DNA of 64,000 nt, from the NCBI GenBank assembly GCA_022828595.1, contig JAKGHH010000003.1, forward strand, positions 547,973-611,972. The letters run 5' to 3'. A program made the position numbers and the translations under genes. The notes beneath the pieces are model-generated. The model made no database searches and was not told where the DNA came from. It saw nothing but the letters and a program-made list of their open reading frames with translations. Source of the stretch: Nelumbo lutea (Eukaryota; Streptophyta; Magnoliopsida; Proteales; Nelumbonaceae). Positions within the stretch are counted from its first letter, which is position 1, and each line of letters opens with the position of its first letter. Positions 45,911 through 56,461 of the stretch are shown here, one piece after another.

Positions 45911-47680
45911 TGACCGCCGCTGCAGTCATGGAGCTCTGTTCTTCATCTTACATGAATCCGGCGAAGAACCAGCTCGTAACAGTGTTTTTCTTATTATTTT
46001 CCCATATATAAAACCAAATAATGGAAGTGCAAGTTTTTACACTTACCCATCCCATCTTTTCCCATCCCACCCACAAACCAAACGGAGCCCAATAGAAAGT
46101 CTACACATAAGAGAATAGGAGCCTAACAATTAAATAAGTCAACCATCATATGATCATTTTGAGCACCAATGTCACAAAACCTCAAAGGGGAATTAAAATG
46201 CCTTCCAGGAGCAGTTTACGAATCACAAAATCAATAGTAAAACCAAAAGAAGCCACCAATTTGACTCGGTATTCAAATCTCACACTAAATTTCCTAATGA
46301 ATGAGCAAGGTTCAAAGTATCGATACACCTCTGTATCGGCAGAGGTGTATTGGTACTTTTGACTATAACAAGTGTATCGGGACCCAAAATATAAAATACA
46401 ATACACCTGATATGGGTGTATCGTATCAAAATTTTGATCCTTGCGACTAAGAACAACAACCCAGCACATTAACAATACTCAAATTGAAAAAAGAAATAAA
46501 AATTAATCTAAATAGAAGTATTCTCTGTAATACAAGAAGGAGCTCAAAAGGCACAAAAAACACAAGAAAAATCAAAACAAAGGCACCAATTTGACACTAC
46601 AGGAGACATGCGACAGGTGCTCTGAGCACATACCATTAGAGAAATTTTTTGGACTATCGGATCATTTTGAGCATGTACCTATATCTATATCTATATAAGA
46701 AAGACGAAAAAGGGCAGGTGAGGGGTCTGCTCCTCTCATTTTTCACGCATGTAGATATCTATTTTTAATTAAATTATAAAAAATGTAATACAACAATTAA
46801 AAGATGTTTGTAATTCTTCCCCCATGTTAAGACTCAAATTCGCCAACCCAAATATGGCACCAACTTGGGTTGGGAATTTGACAAATTTTTCGTGTCTGGC
46901 AGCATTGAACCCAAATCTAACAAAATTTCTATTTAAGCCCCGCTAATATTATCATACATCATTAGGAATTAGGAATCACAAAGTTCATAATCTACCATAT
47001 ATTGCATGTAAAGAGCAAGCAAATCCTCTATATAGAAAGAAAAGCATCTGTAGGTTGATCCGTTAGACTAATGAAGAAAGCAGCAGTAGTAGTGTAATAC
47101 CAGAAGCAGAAATTAGACTCGTAGAAAGCAGCAGTAGTAGTGTAATACCAGAAGCAGCCGTTCCAGCAACCACAGCTTGCATGTACCTCTCTGGGAGCTC
47201 CCCGGCAGACCCAATAACCCCACCCTGGACCAAGGCATCAGCCACTCCAGAAAGGCCAACCGCACCAACCGTAACATAGTATCCGTCATATAATCCCCTC
47301 CTTCCCTTAGTGTACAACACGTCCATGACTGGCACAATGACCAGCGACACAACAAACAGAGCAAGGCCGATGTTGATCCTGATGAAAGCATCGGATTTGT
47401 GGGCGTAAGCAACGATGACGAGGAGGCAGAAGAGGCAGATCAGCATGTACACGACGGCGAAGACGCGGTCAACGCTAACATCCGGGTAGAGGTAGGTGAA
47501 GTAGTCGACGGCGGTTATGAAGGCGTTCCATGGGAGAAGGAAACCCGTACCCAGGGTGAAGTAGATGATGTAGGCTAAGTGGAAGGTGTCCTTTGGGACC
47601 TTGTCGTTGCCGCTGGTGTTAGTTGTCGGAAGCAGTGATTTTTCCGCTTCTGCGTCTCCGATGGCAGCCGAGATACCCAT
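42329..47680 (-). CDS. ENT: Equilibrative nucleoside transporter (two exons, 420 aa)
   Basis: ENT proteins (SLC29 type, plant ENT1/ENT8 group) carry nucleosides across membranes. Exon 1 is 47149-47680 and exon 2 is 42329-43059 (stop included); the 4,089-bp intron has GT at 47148 and AG before 43059, phase 1, giving GTAAS-G-VLVSILRI. About 30 hydrophilic residues precede the first membrane span with LLPWN at 48-52, then FAVVYMLICLFCLLVIVA, NIGLALFVVSLVIVPVMD and GSAGELPERYMQAVVAGTA (158-175). After a charged loop (EEENEEGF, 243-250) come LSIFPGYI, WYPILLISGYNVFDLIGKSL (301-320), RLLFYPLF and LLGLTNGYFTSVLMIVAPKT, ending in a hydrophobic span. Eleven spans are expected and the length fits the family. 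The Met is preceded by an in-frame stop. A second in-frame donor lies 48 bp downstream of the first. Confidence 0.94.
43469..43788. mobile_element. MITE in the ENT intron (320 bp)
   Basis: Ends ggggcctgttcatttcctct and, inverted, aagggcctcttcgtttgctct. Direct flanks ttg and tta hint at a 3-bp Harbinger-type duplication, imperfect. Non-coding. Confidence 0.6.
44123..44425 (-). mobile_element. Retroposon (LINE tail or SINE) with 19-bp TSD
   Basis: TAGTTTGATGTTTTTCTTT occurs at 44104-44122 and again at 44426-44444, bracketing a 303-bp insert. On the minus strand the insert ends in A/T-rich tail DNA next to 44123. No domain is recognisable, so a 5'-truncated LINE 3' UTR and a SINE remain alternatives. 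Confidence 0.85.
44445..45301. other. ENT intron, no recognised feature
   Basis: A short stretch at 45059-45140 (gctcgtgcctcttcacggg, then aataaatta) resembles the LINE 3' UTR tail, probably a truncated + strand copy. The rest is featureless. Confidence 0.4.
45305..46089. mobile_element. TIR element with CT-rich internal repeats (785 bp)
   Basis: Left end ggctctgtttggtttgtggg and inverted right end ggctccgtttggtttgtggg; flanks are CAA (45302-45304 and 46090-46092), a 3-bp duplication. Inside, a roughly 150-bp unit (gcgaggggcagcggcgatct plus CT-rich DNA) is repeated in tandem and a (TC)n run lies at 45885-45911. No transposase; Harbinger-like. Confidence 0.75.
46315..46444. mobile_element. 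Short MITE (130 bp)
   Basis: gcaaggttcaaagtatcgat at the left and, inverted, gcaaggatcaaaattttgat at the right, with gtatcg-rich interior. Similar ends occur at about 62317 and in 41560-41730, indicating a small family. Confidence 0.6.
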
Positions 47681-47808
47681 ATTGTCCGATTCCTCCCCTC
47701 TCTCTTCTTCCGTTGGTTAATAATTGCTTTTAGGGGCTCCGGCCTCCAAGGACGCTAGGGTTCAGGCTGCCACAGCCCCACTTAATAATTTCTTGAAAAG
47801 AGAGCTGA

Positions 47809-47823
47809 TATATATATATATAT
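47809..47823 (-). promoter_or_regulatory. TATA-type repeat upstream of ENT
   Basis: A (TA)n run about 130 bp upstream of the ENT start is a plausible core promoter. In the truncated copy the matching run is shorter (about 35588-35596). Transcription start is not visible. Confidence 0.35.
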
Positions 47824-48354
47824 GAAAAAGAGGAAATGGTCCGGACCGTCCGGCAGATGTAACCAATCATCAATAAGGTTGCCAGATCGGTTGAGGGTAT
47901 TATTAACGCCACGTTTTCGGTAACTTACTTACCGGGTATAATTGGATAAGTTTTGTCAATCATTTTCTTTTATTTAAAATTAGTGAATGACCCCTAAGTA
48001 TAGAGAAGTTAATTATATATATGATTTTTATCATTATTTTTATTATTATTTATAAACTGTCATTTTTTAAGACATTCATAAAATTATATGTTATTAAATT
48101 CAACTTGAATCGCTTATTATTTTAATTTAATCATTATTATTATTATTATTATTTTATTTTAATATTTATTTTAAAATTTTTGTTATATAATAATAATAAT
48201 AACTAAATTTTTAATTATTTAAAATATTTTTTTTCAATTAAGTATAATTATTATATAATAGATTTGTTAATTCATATTTTGCATTTAAGAACAAACATTA
48301 ATGATGACCGTTAATAAATACTGATTCTTATTTAATATTTAATTAATGTATTTG

Positions 48355-48838
48355 AAGACACAGATAATAGAAGAAGCATTAAACAACTATTGAAACACTA
48401 ATAAAAATTATAGCATGATAATACACTAATCGATTGGAAGGTAGCTGAGCCGGGACCTTCAATGCAGCAGCAATGCTGAAGTTACGAGTTATTTGAGTAG
48501 CAGAGTTGTTCCAGAATTCTCTGAATAGAAGATATGAGAGTTTGTCAGAGACCTTGAGAGTTTTGTGAGTTCCAGGCTTCTCTAAATTCGCAGATTCACA
48601 AAGGAGATTCCTTGAGAATTTGATAGACACGTTGAATGAGCAGAAAGTTTATGTTTCTGTTGGATTGAATCTTTAAGTTGCCTGATGTTGAACTCGTAGG
48701 ATGGGTGATGGGTGTGCTTTAGAAGATTCCTTGAGTTTTGTGAGCTCCAACCAAAACCCGTTGCCTGATGTTGAACTTGTAGGATGGGTGATGGGTGTGC
48801 TTTAGAAGAAGCACCTGAAGGGGTCTCCGATTGAGAAG
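48355..48838. other. Spacer with a 49-bp repeat
   Basis: ttgcctgatgttgaactcgt… is repeated at about 48676 and 48760, both running into gggtgtgctttagaaga. It leads directly into the captured gene fragment at 48839. Confidence 0.5.
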
Positions 48839-49015
48839 ATGGCTGAACGGGATGTGGTGTCAGCAGAAAACACTGATGGAGATGGTGTCGACGAAGGTGA
48901 TGATGATACCGAAGAGCCAGTCCATACGCTCCTAGAACCTTTCTCCAAATATCAACTCATCGATCTCCTCCGGGAAGTTGCTAGTAAGCATTCTGCGCAT
49001 TCACAAGGTCTCTGA
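48839..49015 (+). pseudogene. Captured fragment of a UBA2-type RNA-binding protein gene
   Basis: ATG at 48839 opens a 58-residue frame: an acidic stretch (GDGVDEGDDDTEE) then PVHTLLEPFSKYQLIDLLRE and VASKHS. UBP1-associated (UBA2a-type) hnRNP-like proteins have an acidic N-terminus followed by LLEPFSKEQL and a helix ending EKH just before their first RRM. Here the frame leaves that family at HSAHSQGL and stops; the RRMs are absent. It is a partial gene copy, most likely carried by a mobile element. Function as a gene is unlikely. Confidence 0.65.
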
Positions 49016-49078
49016 TGTAGACCAATGTAATGGGATTCGGGAGAAGAGCGACGGAGAAGAAAAGGGGATGTCTCGCCA

Positions 49079-49434
49079 GCGTCATGGTGATGATCTAAGT
49101 GTGCATGCTTTAGAAGAAAAGGGGAGTGGCGATTCATGAGAAGAGCATTGGTTGTAGTGGTTCCAAAGAGAACAAGAGGGGTGCCGACCTCTGCAGTTCC
49201 GGAGAAGAGCGGCGATTCTGGAGAAGAGCACTTGAGAAGAGCGACGGTTCTAAGAGATCTACAGTTCTGTCCTTGTCGGCGTCATGGTGATGATTTGAGT
49301 GTGCATGCTTTGAGAAGAAAAGAGGAGCGCCGATTATTGAGAAGAGCGGCGGTTGCAACGGTTTCGAAGAGAACGAGAGGGACGCCAACCTCTGCAGTTC
49401 TAGGGAAGAGCGGCGGTTATGAGAGATCTATAGT
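49079..49434. repeat. 200-bp tandem duplication (gcgtcatggtgatgat unit)
   Basis: gcgtcatggtgatgat at 49079 recurs at 49279; both units continue gtgtgcatgcttt and gaagagcggcg. They differ at about one base in ten. GC-rich compared with the surroundings; no coding assignment. Confidence 0.8.
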
Positions 49435-50320
49435 TTTGGTGTAACTGGAGGAGTCTTACTGTTGTTCGATGTACAGCTCTGGTGGGTGATTAGCCCAATT
49501 CAGAATTCTTTACCCCCACCGTACCACACAGGGGAAGAATCCTGACCATGGATTGATGCAAAATCCACGGGCAGAGTGCGCTTTATAGGTGGGCTATTAG
49601 TAGACTCTGGGGACTGTAATTTCAGAATTCTGCATTTCTCCCTTTCGGGGTGTGTGTATATAGACACTAGTGACGATCGCAATGCAATTTCAATTTTGAT
49701 GATAAAAAAGTATCAAAATTATATATTAATTGTTAGCCACATCGTAAATTTACGTAAATAATAAATTCAATATTTTTTTATATTTTTTATATTTTTAATA
49801 ATTTTCAGAATTATACTTAAATTAACGTGCATATTCATAATTATTGTGCATTTCCATTATTTACATTTTGTTGCCTTTTTCATGTTTTTTAATTTTCAGA
49901 AATATTATGCATTTTTAGTATTTTTAACATTTTCAGTAATTTTATAATATTTTTCAGAATTATCTAATTTTCAGTAAATTTAAATATTTTTTTAATTTTG
50001 AATTAATTATTAGTTGATTTTAAAGTAATTACGAAAAATATGAAATAATATTTTTTTGATATTTATTTCAATATTATTTTTTTCATTTTCAATAAGTTTC
50101 AGTAAACAAAATAGGCCACAAAAAACATAAAATACGATGTGAAAAAAAATTAAATGAAATTACTAAAAGTTATAATTTTTAGTGATTAAAACTTAGAAAT
50201 ATTAAAATACAAAAATAATATTAATAACTAACTACTAAGAATATTAAAATAAATAACTAAAATTAAAGAATATTATGATATTTAACTTATGGAAAATCAA
50301 TAATAATAATTATATTGTTA

Positions 50321-50321
<1 letters not shown>
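49435..50321. other. A/T-rich intergenic region
   Basis: No feature recognised. Confidence 0.5.

Positions 50322-50370
<49 letters not shown>
50322..50370. repeat. (ATT)n microsatellite
   Basis: About sixteen uninterrupted att units. Confidence 0.95.
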
Positions 50371-50405
50371 GACTTGTACATGCACGGGTCCAACTGACTT
50401 GTATT

Positions 50406-50832
50406 TAGGGGTGTCAACGATATTCAAAAATCCGATTTCGAATTCGATATTCGATATAATCGAATTGAATTTGGATATGACCTTATTCGATTCGATAAAT
50501 ATCCAAATTTGATCGATTATTTAATTCTTATATGTAATATATAAAATATTTTATATAAATTATATAATAATAAAGTTATATAAATAATTTATATATTTAT
50601 ATACTTTATATCAATAAAATATTTATTTTATATATTTATAAATTATCTAAAATAATTAATTAATCGAATTTCAATCGAATCGAATATTCGAATATTTAAT
50701 CGGATTCAAATTCGAATATTAATTTTCAATATCTATCGGATATCGAATCGAATTCGAATATCGGATATTTTAATTAGATTCGAATTTAAATATTGCCTGA
50801 TCCGATTCAAATTTGATCCGTTTATACCCTTA
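50406..50832. mobile_element. hAT MITE (427 bp) with perfect 8-bp TSD
   Basis: Ends TAGGGGTGTCAACG and, inverted, TAAGGGTATAAACG; CTTGTATT flanks it at 50398-50405 and 50833-50840. The interior is rich in attcgaat and gatatcg motifs. No coding content. Confidence 0.93.
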
Positions 50833-50840
50833 CTTGTATT

Positions 50841-51183
50841 GTACATGAAAAAGATTAGTTGGACCCGTATCTTCGCATTCGGTTTTTTAATCGGGTAGTC
50901 GTTATTAGTTTCTAGGTCATTTTTTGGTGTTTTTTACTCTCTTTTTTTTTGGGTTAAACCTTCATACTTTTGAATAATTTATGCATCTTTTCACAATAAA
51001 TAAAAGGTTTGACCTCCTACCTCATGTTTAGAAACATTTGAAAGAGCTAAAACGTGAGTCGATACAGCTGTACAGGTGAAATGTCTGAAATGCTTTTATC
51101 CTTGAGGTACAGTTGAAACGTTTGCAACGACTGAAACCTCACTCAGTATAGTTGAAACGCTTGCAACGTGGAGGAGCTGAAAT
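50841..51183. other. Intergenic DNA
   Basis: Contains gttgaaacg/gctgaaac repeats at about 51040-51180; otherwise featureless. Confidence 0.5.
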
Positions 51184-51657
51184 TATGGGTGATCATTTCT
51201 GCCTGACCCGCACAAGCCTCGTCCAGAAATTTTGAGTTTGGGCTTAGGTTTTGTATTTAATCCTAGTCCGAGCCTAAACTCGTATCAAGTTCATAAACTT
51301 TAGGGTCCGGCTTATGCTTTATATTTTAAGACTAGCTCAGGTCTGTGTATATTTAAACGTTCATATTTTATGTATAATGTATATATATATATAGATACAA
51401 ATGTTATTTTATATTACATTATAAATTTTATATATAAATATCATAATATGACATGTATAATTTATATTATATTATATAATGTATAAAATAAGTTTATGTG
51501 CATGTTATATGTCACCCGGAATCAGGTCTGGCTTGGCTTAAGTCCATATAAACCAGGGTTTAGGCTTATATTTTAAGCCCGAAATTCAGAGCCCAGGCCT
51601 AGGTTTGCCTTTATCATAAGTGCAAAGCACTGCCCTCCTGGCTCATGATCACCCCTA
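51184..51657. mobile_element. hAT MITE (474 bp) with 8-bp TSD
   Basis: Ends TATGGGTGATCAT and, inverted, TAGGGGTGATCAT. GCTGAAAT (51176-51183) and GCTGAAAC (51658-51665) flank it, 7 of 8 matching. gagcctaaac/aagcccg motifs near the ends and an A/T core resemble the MITE at 11753. Confidence 0.9.
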
Positions 51658-52173
51658 GCTGAAACATTTGCTCAATGCAAAAAAAGTTTGAACGAAACCC
51701 TGTGTAGGAAAGAAAAAAGCGAGATGAGAAGAGAATGCAAAGGAAAGAAGGAAAGTGAAAAGAAAAAAGTGGCTAAGACGGTTCAATTGCAACGGGGTGC
51801 AATGAGAGTTGAACGGGTGCGAGTTTGCAATGGTGTTCTCGGTCTCCTGAAGGTGTGAGAGCTGGACATCTGAGTTTGAAATGGTTTTTTGGTCGTTTGA
51901 ATAGGCTAGAGAGGAGACGTTTGGTCTCCTACCATGCATTTGAACCTAATCCACCTCGCCAAACTATGCTCTGGGTCGTTAATGGAGGATCTGAACCTGA
52001 GAAGCGAATCTCTGTCTTCAACCTGTAAATCAAGCATTGGTTCTTCAGCTGCTTCTACGAAGTTGAAGCTCATAAACAGTAAAATGAATGAGAAAGAAAG
52101 TAAATTAGGGAGGAGTATTGGATATCAATTGGAAAAAATCAAGAAAATGAACAGATCGAAATGGGGTGATCAC
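51658..52173. other. Intergenic DNA with no recognised feature
   Basis: Short frames only. Confidence 0.5.
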
Positions 52174-54018
52174 TGATGAATCAATTTTTGGCTAATTACC
52201 TCGTCATTTGGTCTGCTTCCAAGTGGCTGATGACTCAGAGGCCAAAGTGAAGAATTTTTGCTGGATGAGAACCTAGATGCCGATCTTATCAGGCCGAGTT
52301 GGGGGCAGATTAGGTGTCGAGCTAACTGAGCCGAGCTAGGCAGGTTAGGTGCCGAACTGACTGGGCCGAGCTGGGCAGGTTAGGTGCCAAACTGACTGGG
52401 TCGAGCTGCATATTAGGTGAGGTGGCGAGCTGGATTGATTGTTGAGCTTCGTAGTTCTTTAGACCTGCAAGGAATCAATGTCAAATGACCCGGGGTGGCT
52501 AACCCGGCAAGGTCGCCGATGCTTAAGTCAGTACTCTCATAGTAGACTGCGAGCTAAAAATCATAAAGTATGAGAGCTAGAATATGCTTACTAGCCCCCC
52601 CCCTCCATGCCATTGGGGTCGGTGTCTTTATATAGGCATTGCCTGGCGTGGGCTTCACGCACCGTATCTGAGATTTTGAGAGGTTGCCCAAGTGGTCTGA
52701 GATTCCCGAAGGCAACCGCCATGCATGTTGACCACCCTCCGGATCGTTCGGTACGTGGGCCAACTTCCAAGGATCGTGGGAGTGTTGGGATATGCATGCT
52801 GAATTTGTTGGCGAGCACGTCCTACAGGTCGCCAGGTTAGTGCCTGTGCCAGGTCGCCAGGTCGGCGCCTGTGCCAGGCTACCAGTTCGGCACCTATGCC
52901 AGGTCACCAATTCAATGCCTATGCCAGGCCGCTAGGTCGGTGCCTGTGCCAAGCTGCCAGCTGGGATACCATTATCTTGGCTAAGGCAAGTTGTTGCTAA
53001 GTGATTCCTGATGTCACCTAGTTTTTCCGAGATGCCATGTGTCACAATGTCATTAGAGGGCCAAATCCACCCTCATCAATTGCCCCCCCACTCCCAAGCT
53101 GAAAGTAACTTGGCAAAGGGAGTAGATTGCTCCTTTTAGCCTCGAATTACTAATTCAATGAGATTGTAAGCGTCGATCCAATTTGCTTCTCAGGTCGGAA
53201 GAGCCCAAGTGCTTGCAACCTTAGGCTCTGGGAGTGACTCACAGTCCACTCTCCTTACCCTTGATTTTCCCATGCCGAAGAGGCGACTAGGTCTTATGTG
53301 GTGCTGAGATCTTTTATCAGCTCGGTACTTTAGAGTTACGGCTGTGCTGCATCAGCCTCGTTAGTGACGCCGGTCACCCACTCCTATAAAAGGCTACTGG
53401 GAGCTCGACCTACGAGGGAAACATTACTAACTTTAGGTCACCAGCTCGTGTGGGAGCCCTCGAAGGCTCGATCGGCAAGGGCGTCCGTGCAGCCTGTTCG
53501 CTGCCAACTCCCGCGAGAACCACACAGAGCTCATCTTGTAGAGGGTACCTTGCGAAGATGACTGATGAAGCTTTATCCAAGTTGAAATAAAGTCGGCAAA
53601 GTTGCTGGCCATCAACTTCCTACTTATTCCTTGAGTTCATAAAAATGGAAATTAGAAAGTGAGAGCTTTAGTTTCTAAAAGGTTAAGAACTTAGCTTTCT
53701 ACAAGAAGAGGACTTAGCCTTTCAAAAGATGAGAACTTAGCATTCTGGAAGAAGATGACTTAGCCTTTCAAAAGATGAGAACTTAGCGTTTTATAGCGTT
53801 TCCCATAGACGACGCCAATTGATGAATCAATTTTTGGCTAAGTACCTCGTCATTTGATCTGCTTCCAAGTGGTCAATGACTCAGAGGCCAAAGTGGAGAA
53901 TTTTTGTTAGATGAGGACCTGGATGCCAAGCTGACCAGGCCAAGCTAGGGGCAGATTAGGTGCCGAACTAACTGAGTCAAGTTTGGCAAGTTAGGTGCCG
54001 AACTAACTGGGCGTGCCA
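52174..54018 (-). mobile_element. Coding-free LTR retrotransposon (3' LTR, PPT, spacer, PBS, partial 5' LTR)
   Basis: On the minus strand the 3' LTR is 52174-53078 (905 bp, TGATG/CATCA ends; TATA as tttatata at 52630). A polypurine tract follows on its 5' side (attgcccccccactccc, 53079-53095). The 741-bp interior has no gag or pol. The primer site (attggcgtcgtctatggg on minus, 53802-53819) abuts a second LTR that starts at 53820 and is cut at about 54018. First ~200 bp of the two LTRs match closely. Interior 53680-53790 has 50-bp direct repeats (gatgagaacttagc). Non-autonomous, Tat-like by ends. Confidence 0.82.
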
Positions 54019-54493
54019 GCCTGACTGAGGTCCAGGTGGCGACCTGTGAGACGTGCTCGCCGACAAATTCGACATGCATATCCCAACACTCCCACGATTC
54101 TTGAAAGTTGGCCCATGTACCGAACATTATGGAGGGTAATCAACGTACATGATGTTTACCTCCAAGGATTTCAGACCGGTTAGGCACGATCTCTCGAAAA
54201 TCTCGGATGCGATGCGTGAGGCCCACACTGAATAATGCCTATATAAAAGCACCAACCCCAAAGACCCAGGGGGAGCAGAAAAAAGATAGGTACGCGTGAT
54301 TACTCTACTCTCTAGCACTCAAGCTCTCAAGCATTCAACTCGCATTTACAACATACTTACCGACTTAAGCATTGGAGCAACCTCGCCGGGTTAGCTACCC
54401 CAGGTTCTTTGATAGATTGTATCAATCCAGCTTGCCATCCACCTGGAGTCTGGATCAACCTTCAGCTACGAGTAGTCAGATTGCAGACCATCA
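54019..54493 (+). mobile_element. Related LTR, + orientation, 5'-truncated
   Basis: Continues where the minus-strand LTR stops but runs the other way: gtgctcgccgacaaattc, a TATA region (gcctatataaaagc, about 54237), tacgcgtgattactctac, then gggttagctacccc and an end at ACCATCA (54493). The abrupt change of direction at about 54018 marks an inversion or a fusion of two copies. Confidence 0.7.
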
Positions 54494-55603
54494 TAAGGTA
54501 TTTGCACCTTTTTTCAAAACAATAGGGGAGAATTTTGTTAGGGTCAAAACACTAGAGAGTTTCATAAGATTATTAGAAAACCCTAAGAGGTTTTTATAAT
54601 TTTCCTTATTTTTAAATGGAATTTAATTTGGTTTTAAAATAATTAAACTATGTTTAAAACTAATATTTTTATTAATTTTTTTTAAATTAGTAAAAATTGA
54701 ATTTGTTTAAGTATATTAAGTTTTTATTAAATTCAAATTGATATTCATTCTTAATTTATTTTATTCCTTTTATTAATTAAATTCTTTTTATTTCATTGCC
54801 TATTTCCTAACCCACTATGGTTTCATTCACCCACCAAGAATTCAATTTGATTGAATAGATAATGTAAATATTGAACCAAAGCAAACTTGCACTCCGATTT
54901 AGTTATGCAGGCATTTGGTAAGAATACATTTGTGTATTGAAGATGACAGTGATTTGTTTTTCTAACATGTTTGCATTTAAAATCATATGAAATTAAACTT
55001 TTGCACTCAAAGTTGATAAATGTAAAAAAGATAGAATCCAGTCTCGAATGTGTTTATAACCTATACCCATCACAACCAAATAATTTGGTAAGAAAGAAAA
55101 ATTTGTCAATGCAAAACCAAACCAAGTTTCCTGAACCATACATATCTACATTTGCATTGAACATATTTCTATTCGCACTCTAACCAAATGCAGTTTTGAG
55201 AATTTGGTTCCAAATGATAGAGCTGAATAAAAGGGCAAATGTCTTGATAGGTTTCTAGAGATATTAAAGAATCAAAGTTTAAGAAAAAATTAAAAAGATA
55301 AAAGGGTATATTAGGTAACAACCCTAAAAAAATTGTTAAAATGCAAAGAATCCACGTAAATTTGGATGAACACCAAATGATTGGTTACATCCGCACATAG
55401 AGATAACCTAATACTGGAGGCAACACCAGATGGCTGGTTTTTTTGTTATATGAAAATATAACAAAAATTAACCTTGACCAGAAGAAAGTTTTAACCTATT
55501 GACCCTACCACCCGATATAAAAAGCCATTTTTTCCACAGCACTTTAGAAGGATGCTTAGATGGTTAGATGTTCCCGCGGATACGTGGAATCGTATCTTTT
55601 TGG
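54494..55603. other. A/T-rich intergenic region
   Basis: No feature recognised. Confidence 0.5.
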
Positions 55604-56461
55604 GGGTAAATTACAAAGACCCCTTTTATTTTGTTTTGCAACAAAAACCCCTTTGTATTATAGCTGTGAGATAAAGGTTCCCTTTCATTAGTTTTTCATT
55701 GAAATTTATCGTTGCAATATTTTTTAATCCCCATATTTTCTTTATAATAACTATTTGGGCAATTGAGAGAAAAATAATGTTCATCTTCCCCGATCTCACA
55801 ATACACAAATAGCAGTGGTGGTAATCCTTACTACCTCAGATTCCTTCACATTTCTCTTTCTCCATCTCTCTTTCCCCCGATCTCTCTTCTTCCTTTTTTC
55901 CTTTCTTCTTCCCGCTTTTCTCTATTTTCCTTTCATCTCGGCCATAATCGCCACAACTCATTGCAGCGGCTAATTTGGTTGTTGAAAACAAATTGCAAGG
56001 CCTGCTCCCAGGCCTCAAAGTTGCCTTACCAACAAACTGATGGGTTATATCTTTCCCAGCAAATAGGACTAGGAATATTTATCTTTCTTCAGTAAAACAT
56101 ATGCAATTACCATGTAGCATTCCTTTTCGGTTGAGGCAACATAATTTCAACAGGCAAAATGGGGAAGGAGTAGAAGACACTTTTTAAAATTTCCCCAACT
56201 AATACACCACCCACAAAACTACGTAACACCATCTCCCATCAGTTGAAACATCTACCAGAAATTACCACCAAGTCACCAACTCTCATAAAAACGAAAAAGC
56301 AAAAAAAAAAAGAAACTAGCACAATTGAAATTCAACAAACTTAACAAAATCCAATAACATTGCCCACAAAGGAAAATAACACAACTTTAACCAAGTCAAA
56401 TGAAACTTATTGATAGGGAAAGAGAATTTAATCAAGCAAGACAACAAACTGTCTCTGTTAT

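Larger units (their letters stand above)
40093..48354. repeat. Duplicated ENT block, copy 2 (complete)
   Basis: Holds the intact ENT gene. Outer parts 40093-41491 and 46523-48354 match copy 1 (32849-36153). The middle 41492-46526 is present only here. Confidence 0.9.

Noticed and set aside
52554..52910. 118-residue minus frame with repeated GTGTNLAT-like units
   Set aside because: Short tandem units (caggtcgccaggtcggcgcc-like) of the LTR; no protein family and a position inside an LTR.
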